Shown: piece by piece, positions 34,285-38,173 of the stretch
How positions within the stretch are numbered: the stretch's first letter is position 1
Layout of the letters: each line of letters opens with the position of its first letter
Assembly: GCF_014697475.1 (NCBI RefSeq)
Contig: NZ_JACJRV010000071.1
Span: 1-38,173, forward strand
Length of the DNA: 38,173 nt
Source: Nostoc sp. FACHB-152
GTDB taxonomy: Bacteria; Cyanobacteriota; Cyanobacteriia; Cyanobacteriales; Nostocaceae
Direction: 5' to 3'
Program-made: the position numbers and the translations under genes
Notes under the pieces: generated by a model
The model's database searches: none
What the model saw: only the letters and a program-made list of their open reading frames with translations
What the model was told of the DNA's origin: nothing

Positions 34285-34722
34285 CTAAATGTAGTACATG
34301 ATATCTAACTGTTTTCGGGCATCTCTTTTTTCACAAAGATCCTGAAGCGTATAGTTTTGCAAAACAGAATTTGCAGCTTGACGTGCTTCTTGCCAAATTT
34401 CATCGACAACGGCACTGTCTACACTTTTGAGGCTGGCAGTTTCTTCGCTTACCTTTACATCTAAACCTTCCAAGCATTCTAAAACTTCATATATTGTAAT
34501 TTTCCACGGTTCCCGTGAGAGAAGATAGCCACCTTTAGAACCACGTTGGCTTTTGATGATCCCTCCACGTCTCAAAGTTGCCAACAGCTGTTCTAAATAG
34601 CGATCGGGTATACTTTGTTGAGCAGCGATTTGCCGAATTTGCATTGGTTCGCCATTGTCATAGTGAGTTGCCATTTCTATTAACGCAAGAATTGCGTACT
34701 CTGATTTACACGATAGTTCCAC
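34285..34722 (-). CDS. Rrf2-family transcriptional regulator, probable cysteine/sulfur regulator
   Basis: This 145-residue winged-helix regulator begins MELSCKSEYAILALIEMATH and has the recognition helix region RYLEQLLATLRRGGIIKSQRGSKGG (residues 42-66), the classical Rrf2 signature. The three-Cys iron-sulfur cluster set of IscR is absent: only isolated Cys residues remain, in LSCKS, LECLE and LCEK. This places it nearer CymR-type regulators that control cysteine synthesis. The next gene downstream on the same strand is cysK, which supports a role in sulfur metabolism. Regulation of cysK by this protein is inferred. Confidence 0.87.
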   Translation of the reverse strand: MELSCKSEYAILALIEMATHYDNGEPMQIRQIAAQQSIPDRYLEQLLATLRRGGIIKSQRGSKGGYLLSREPWKITIYEVLECLEGLDVKVSEETASLKSVDSAVVDEIWQEARQAANSVLQNYTLQDLCEKRDARKQLDIMYYI

Positions 34723-34949
34723 AGGCGGTAATTAAAAATAAAGGCTAAAGGATTTTTTTGGTACAGATGTTTTCGTAAACGCGTAGCGGGGAAACACCAC
34801 TGTCGTGTCACCCGTTAGCAAGCCTTCTCTCAAGGAGAGATGCTATATGAACGAATGTTAGAGGTTGCCACAGGCTAGGTTAGGCTAAAGGCTTACTTAT
34901 ATTAGTATACTCCGGTTAACTACTGGGGTTTGTTGATTGTTACTAATAA

Positions 34950-34980
34950 AGACAAAAAACCCCGCCTTTGGGCGGGGTTC
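34950..34980 (-). terminator. intrinsic terminator of the porin gene
   Basis: AACCCCGCC and GGCGGGGTT flank a 4-base loop at 34959-34979. On the minus strand it is followed by TTTTTTGTC, about 40 bases after the porin stop codon. A textbook intrinsic terminator. Confidence 0.9.
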
Positions 34981-35016
34981 AATTTAATTAAAAGTTATGT
35001 AAAGTCTTTCCAGGTT

Positions 35017-36768
35017 CTAGAATGTGAAGGTTGTGCGGAGAGTACCGATAATCGCATCATCGTTGTCGCTGTTTTGACCAGGAGAGGTCAACCAGATAAC
35101 ACCAGGAGTGATGGAAATATTATCAGACACGCGATACTTGTAGAAACCTTCGATTTGGTATGGTACGTCTCCACCGTTTCTGCCAGTAAAACCTGGACGG
35201 TTAAGTGCATAAGGAACTGCACCAGCGAAAATACCCAATACGTTACCTTGTTTACCAAAATCAGGTAAAGCTACACCAGCACCGTAAGACCAAGCTTCAA
35301 AATCATTGCCAGCACCTGTGGGAGTGACATCATGGTATGATACAAAGCCGCTAATTGACAATTTGTCGCTGGGTCTGAATGCAGCCGATATACCGTAAGA
35401 ATTACTGGAAGATGAGGTATCGAGTCTATTAGCTGCTTCAGTACCTACTAAAGCAACGTTATTCCCATTGAAACCACCTGCATCAAATAAGGAACTGCCT
35501 GCACCATTGTATCCATGAACATAGGTTGCAGCTAACGCTACGCGATCGCCAATACCAAAGTTCAATTGTCCTAAAGCAGCGTAGTTACCGTTGAACAGAC
35601 CTGAACCATCACTCGGAGTGTTAGCTTCCGATGACAAGTAACCTACAGTAATAGAGCTTGGTTTAATAATACTGCCGCCTTGACCAAAAGGTATGTTCAA
35701 AGCTATACCAGCACCACCACCAATCCGATAAATCGGGTTTTCTGACGAGAAGGTAGATAACGCGCCATTACCACCGTCAGTTTTGTCAAAGAAGTAAGGG
35801 TTGTTAACAGCAGTGTAATGACTGTGTTGTCCACCAGCAGCAGCTAAGTAAACTTGAGCTGGGCCGATGGGGGCTTCGTAAGTTAACCTGTCTATCTTGA
35901 CATTGTTAGTAGTTGAGCCACCATTAGCTTGGAAAGTTTGTAAACCTTCCCCGCTAAAACCACCGTTGATACCAGTACCAGTAGAGTCTTGGATGCTAAA
36001 GGGAGTGGTGTTACTAGCAGTCAGACGGGTAGTTAATACGTCTCTACCGGTGAAGCTGGTTTGCAAGCCTAAACGTACTCTGTCTTGGAATACGGTGTTG
36101 TTAGCATCACCTGTGTTGTCGCCAAACGCATCAGTTACTGCGAAAATTGCTTCACCGACTAATTTGGTGGTAGTAGAGAATTGGTTAGCTTCCAATTCAG
36201 CAGTGCGTGCTTCTAAAGCATCGACGCGACCACGCAAGGTTGCCAATTCAGCAGAGAATTCTTCTTGTAAACGCTGTAGGGTTGCTAAATCTTGCTTAGT
36301 TACCAAGTCAGCGGTCGCTGTAGCAATCAATTCGTTTACGCGATCTAAACAGGCGTTTAAACCAGCAGCGAATTCGTAACGGGTCAGAGCGCGGTTACCG
36401 CGATAAGTACCATTGGGATAACCAGCAATACATCCATATCGCTCAACCAAGGACTGCAATGCTTGGAATGCCCAGTCAGTAGGTTGTACGTCAGAGAACT
36501 GCGAAACCGATGTTACTTGACCTTGAGTAGCGTTGGTTTTGCCTTCGTTGCTGTAACGGTTAACTTGGTCTAAAACTTGAGTGTCGTTGTTAGCAGGGGC
36601 TGCTTGTGCCAAGATATCTGGCTGTACAACTTCTGCTGCAACAGTTTTTTCTGTTACTGAAACTTCAGTGGTTGCATTGGGAGCGGCCATTGCTGTTGCT
36701 GAAACGAGTAGGCTTGCTCCTAAGACTGCTGGGCTAACCACGAGTGATTTCCACAAGAGATTAGACAT
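35017..36768 (-). CDS. SLH-domain OprB-type outer membrane porin
   Basis: This 583-residue porin starts at the ATG at 36768 (MSNLLWKSLVV), chosen for the AGGAG nine bases upstream and the immediately following signal peptide (to about residue 28, AMAA). An SLH domain (about 90-150, FSDVQPTDWAFQALQSLVER, LTRYEFAAGLNACL) binds peptidoglycan-linked polymer. A coiled coil (about 155-200, LATLRGRVDALEARTAELEA) spans the periplasm, and an OprB-type beta barrel ends in the aromatic residue F of LRTTFTF. This is the main cyanobacterial porin type (Som family), which passes ions and small solutes. From memory, Anabaena 7120 has a similar porin close to a pterin dehydratase and psbD, matching this gene order. 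Confidence 0.92.
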   Translation of the reverse strand: MSNLLWKSLVVSPAVLGASLLVSATAMAAPNATTEVSVTEKTVAAEVVQPDILAQAAPANNDTQVLDQVNRYSNEGKTNATQGQVTSVSQFSDVQPTDWAFQALQSLVERYGCIAGYPNGTYRGNRALTRYEFAAGLNACLDRVNELIATATADLVTKQDLATLQRLQEEFSAELATLRGRVDALEARTAELEANQFSTTTKLVGEAIFAVTDAFGDNTGDANNTVFQDRVRLGLQTSFTGRDVLTTRLTASNTTPFSIQDSTGTGINGGFSGEGLQTFQANGGSTTNNVKIDRLTYEAPIGPAQVYLAAAGGQHSHYTAVNNPYFFDKTDGGNGALSTFSSENPIYRIGGGAGIALNIPFGQGGSIIKPSSITVGYLSSEANTPSDGSGLFNGNYAALGQLNFGIGDRVALAATYVHGYNGAGSSLFDAGGFNGNNVALVGTEAANRLDTSSSSNSYGISAAFRPSDKLSISGFVSYHDVTPTGAGNDFEAWSYGAGVALPDFGKQGNVLGIFAGAVPYALNRPGFTGRNGGDVPYQIEGFYKYRVSDNISITPGVIWLTSPGQNSDNDDAIIGTLRTTFTF

Positions 36769-37119
36769 TTTTACTTTTCTCCTCACACCTTGTATAGAGA
36801 ATTGTTTTCGTAGCACTTACTCTCAAACATACGACATCTTGTTGAAATCTTGTAATGAGGTATGGTGCAACTAATACAATTTTAGTTTTCGCAAAGCTAA
36901 TATCTAATTAACTTAGTGTTAAAAATGATGTAATTAACTTATGCAAAAAACATAGCTTCATAGCTTATTATTATAGAGCAATAACACAACATAACAACGT
37001 AATTGCGATCGGCTGTTAAACTGTCACATCACAACCTCAGTCTAGCCAGGACAAGAGTAGGGTTGAGAGTATTTATAATTTCCTACTTAGCACTATTCAT
37101 TGCAATCTGCCCCAGAATT
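36769..37119. other. porin upstream region with a possible promoter
   Basis: No gene is present. On the minus strand TTGTTA (36992-36997) and TATAAT (36970-36975) are 16 bases apart and would give a roughly 200-base porin leader. The leader is AT-rich, without a clear stable structure. A long leader is plausible for a highly expressed porin. Confidence 0.4.
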
Positions 37120-37401
37120 TCAACTAATTTGAGAAATTACGGCTGCTAGGTCAAAATCATTTTGGGTTAAACCACCAGCATCGTGAGTTGTAAGGGTAAT
37201 TGTGACTTTGTTATAAGAAATTTCTATATCTGGATGATGACCAGCGGATTCAGCAGGTTCTACCAACTTATTAACAAATTCAATTGCTGCAACAAAATCT
37301 TTAAACTTACGAGTGGTTTGCAACTTGTTGCCTTCAACAGCCCACCCTGACAGAGTATTCGTCCGTTCTTGAATTTCTGCGTCAGTCAGTAGTTGTGTCA
37401 T
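37120..37401 (-). CDS. phhB: pterin-4a-carbinolamine dehydratase
   Basis: From the ATG at 37401 (MTQLLTDAEIQE) this is a 93-residue protein, the usual length. Codons further upstream stay open to 37545 but add non-family sequence. Conserved features are the central FKDFVAAIEFVNKL helix, the catalytic AGHHPDIEISYNKVTITLTTH block and the C-terminal GLTQNDFDLA. The enzyme dehydrates 4a-hydroxytetrahydropterin to recycle the pterin cofactor. In cyanobacteria, which lack a clear phenylalanine hydroxylase partner, its role is unsettled; it may support molybdopterin or other pterin chemistry. It stands between the porin and psbD on the same strand. Confidence 0.9.
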   Translation of the reverse strand: MTQLLTDAEIQERTNTLSGWAVEGNKLQTTRKFKDFVAAIEFVNKLVEPAESAGHHPDIEISYNKVTITLTTHDAGGLTQNDFDLAAVISQIS

Positions 37402-37623
37402 ACCACAAAATCCCGATTTATATTTTTTTGAGTAATCTAAAATATTTGAGTTAAAACAACTAGGCTCTATTTTTTGTAAGTTAGTCTCTATGATGAAAAG
37501 TTTTGCACTGCTGAAGTCAAAGCTTTTTGGAATGAACTTCATCACGTCAACAAGCTACTATATATATTTATGCAATAAGCCCGCTGTTAAAAGCTCAAGG
37601 TAGATTTAATTCTAATTATTATA

Positions 37624-37674
37624 CAAAAAACTATCCGCTCTGATGTTAGATCAGTTGATCTAATATCAGAGCGG
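37624..37674 (-). terminator. strong intrinsic terminator of the structured RNA
   Basis: On the minus strand a 19-bp nearly perfect stem (CCGCTCTGAT...ATCAGAGCGG) with a 2-base apparent loop is followed by TAGTTTTTTG. It ends the transcript that includes the short reading frame at 37778-37849. Confidence 0.85.
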
Positions 37675-37680
37675 TCTAGC

Positions 37681-37826
37681 GGGTCTTCAGGTTGCAACCA
37701 GACTGCCGGGAGGAACTCCCAGCTTTGCCTAGCTAATTGAGATAACTATAGTTTCTCAATTTAACTAAGGCTAACTTTTAGAGAACAGCCCCGGCGCGCA
37801 GCCGGCTAACTGCAACCTGATGACCC
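37681..37826 (-). ncRNA. multi-branched structured RNA (four-way-junction-like), candidate attenuator or regulatory RNA
   Basis: Minus-strand 5' arm 37826-37811 (GGGTCATCAGGTTGCA) pairs with 3' arm 37696-37681 (TGCAACCTGAAGACCC), 15 of 16 positions. The 114 enclosed bases form three separate hairpins: 37807-37787 (CCGGC/GCCGG core), 37771-37727 (GCCTTAG...ATTGAGA with TCTCAAT...CTAGGC) and 37723-37705 (GCTGGGAG/CTCCCGGC, 3-base loop). A terminator follows at 37674-37624. The 5' arm lies inside the 23-codon frame. The structure is read directly from base complementarity; its function is inferred and it matches no RNA family I know. Confidence 0.6.
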
Positions 37827-37849
37827 ATGCGTTTACTACTTTCTATCAT
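37778..37849 (-). CDS. 23-residue leader-like peptide behind a perfect Shine-Dalgarno sequence
   Basis: The ATG at 37849 is preceded, with 8 bases spacing, by AAGGAGGTGAT (37854-37864), fully complementary to the 16S rRNA tail. The peptide begins MIESSKRMGH and ends VSRLRAGAVL; it is basic and not hydrophobic. A second in-frame ATG lies two codons upstream (37855). Codons 9-13 coincide with the 5' arm of the long-range stem at 37811-37826, so a translating ribosome would open that stem. This suggests a regulatory leader peptide or a dual-function RNA. It is too short to judge by homology. Confidence 0.5.
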   Translation of the reverse strand: MIESSKRMGHQVAVSRLRAGAVL

Positions 37850-37894
37850 GGGCATCACCTCCTTGTTGCCTAAGCGGTCTTAGTTTCAAAAAGG

Positions 37895-37910
37895 CAGAGT
37901 AATTACTCTG
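37895..37910. promoter_or_regulatory. perfect 16-bp palindrome upstream of the leader frame
   Basis: CAGAGTAATTACTCTG is perfectly symmetric. On the minus strand it lies within AAAGCCCAGAG...CTCTGCCTTTTTG, so it may be an operator or a terminator-like hairpin in front of the small reading frame. Confidence 0.5.
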
Positions 37911-37960
37911 GGCTTTAACCTTCAATCAATATAACATATGAATTCTAGAAATGAAATGTA

Positions 37961-37992
37961 AATAAAAAATCCTCCACTCAAAAGCGGAGGAT
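37961..37992 (-). terminator. intrinsic terminator of psbD
   Basis: ATCCTCCGCTTTTGAGTGGAGGAT on the minus strand pairs through ATCCTCC/GGAGGAT and continues as TTTTTTATTT, 50 bases after the psbD stop codon. Confidence 0.85.
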
Positions 37993-38041
37993 GGATCAAA
38001 GATGGGGGAATGATGAATCTTAAATTACGAATTCACCAAGT

Positions 38042-38173
<132 letters not shown>

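Noticed and set aside
35897-36379. 160-codon frame antisense to the porin gene
   Set aside because: A shadow of the porin coding sequence; its composition mirrors the real codons.
37402-37545. N-terminal extension of the pterin dehydratase
   Set aside because: Family members begin near MTQLLTD; the extension has no homology and no better ribosome binding site.
37854-37864. Plus-strand match to the 3' end of 16S rRNA (ATCACCTCCTT)
   Set aside because: It is only the complement of the perfect Shine-Dalgarno sequence on the minus strand; no other rRNA sequence is present.

Overview
The window looks like chromosomal DNA of a filamentous, probably heterocyst-forming cyanobacterium (Nostocales, Nostoc/Anabaena-like). 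The evidence is frequent GCGATCGC (HIP1) octamers, a photosystem II psbD gene, an SLH-OprB porin, a helical carotenoid protein, and many short palindromic and interspersed repeats between genes. Most genes are single housekeeping or conserved cyanobacterial genes. No tRNA, rRNA, CRISPR array, phage or intact insertion sequence was found.

Layout. 1-3720: repeats, two small proteins with a shared double-glycine leader on the minus strand, then an HlyD-type export adaptor on the plus strand, which suggests a peptide secretion locus. 3900-10730: helical carotenoid protein, HD hydrolase, methylmalonate-semialdehyde dehydrogenase, DUF2087 protein, a small exported protein, dienelactone hydrolase, zinc-ribbon/FHA protein and 6-phosphogluconolactonase. 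11100-14820: a MITE-like repeat, a Tat-exported PhoD phosphatase behind a five-unit Pho box, a glycosyltransferase-like protein and a small membrane protein. 15020-23290: an ABC1/UbiB kinase-like protein, a RelE/YafQ-type toxin-antitoxin pair, an unrecognised zinc-finger gene between near-identical short repeats, an M1 aminopeptidase with HEAT repeats, and a DUF3352 protein.

23368-29360: a large dynamin-like GTPase with an N-terminal TerB-like domain, divergent from an unrecognised protein with a hydrophobic hairpin and coiled coil, followed by a methyltransferase overlapping a PrsW-type membrane protease. 29540-32330 is a decaying stretch: a 63-bp tandem repeat, a two-domain 6-pyruvoyl-tetrahydropterin synthase homologue, a frameshifted GTPase remnant, a small gene plus retropepsin-like pair, and a truncated Uma2 gene. 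32378-34722: dnaJ-domain gene, cysK and an Rrf2 regulator. 35017-38173: SLH-OprB porin, pterin-4a-carbinolamine dehydratase and the 3' end of a psbD copy without psbC.

The least explained element is on the minus strand at about 37624-37910, between psbD and the pterin dehydratase gene. A 23-codon reading frame sits behind a perfect Shine-Dalgarno sequence and overlaps one arm of a 16-bp long-range stem. That stem encloses three hairpins and is followed by a strong intrinsic terminator. It looks like a leader-peptide attenuator, a riboswitch-like RNA or a dual-function small RNA. The second candidate is the TerB-dynamin plus hydrophobic coiled-coil gene pair. Both functional proposals are inference.
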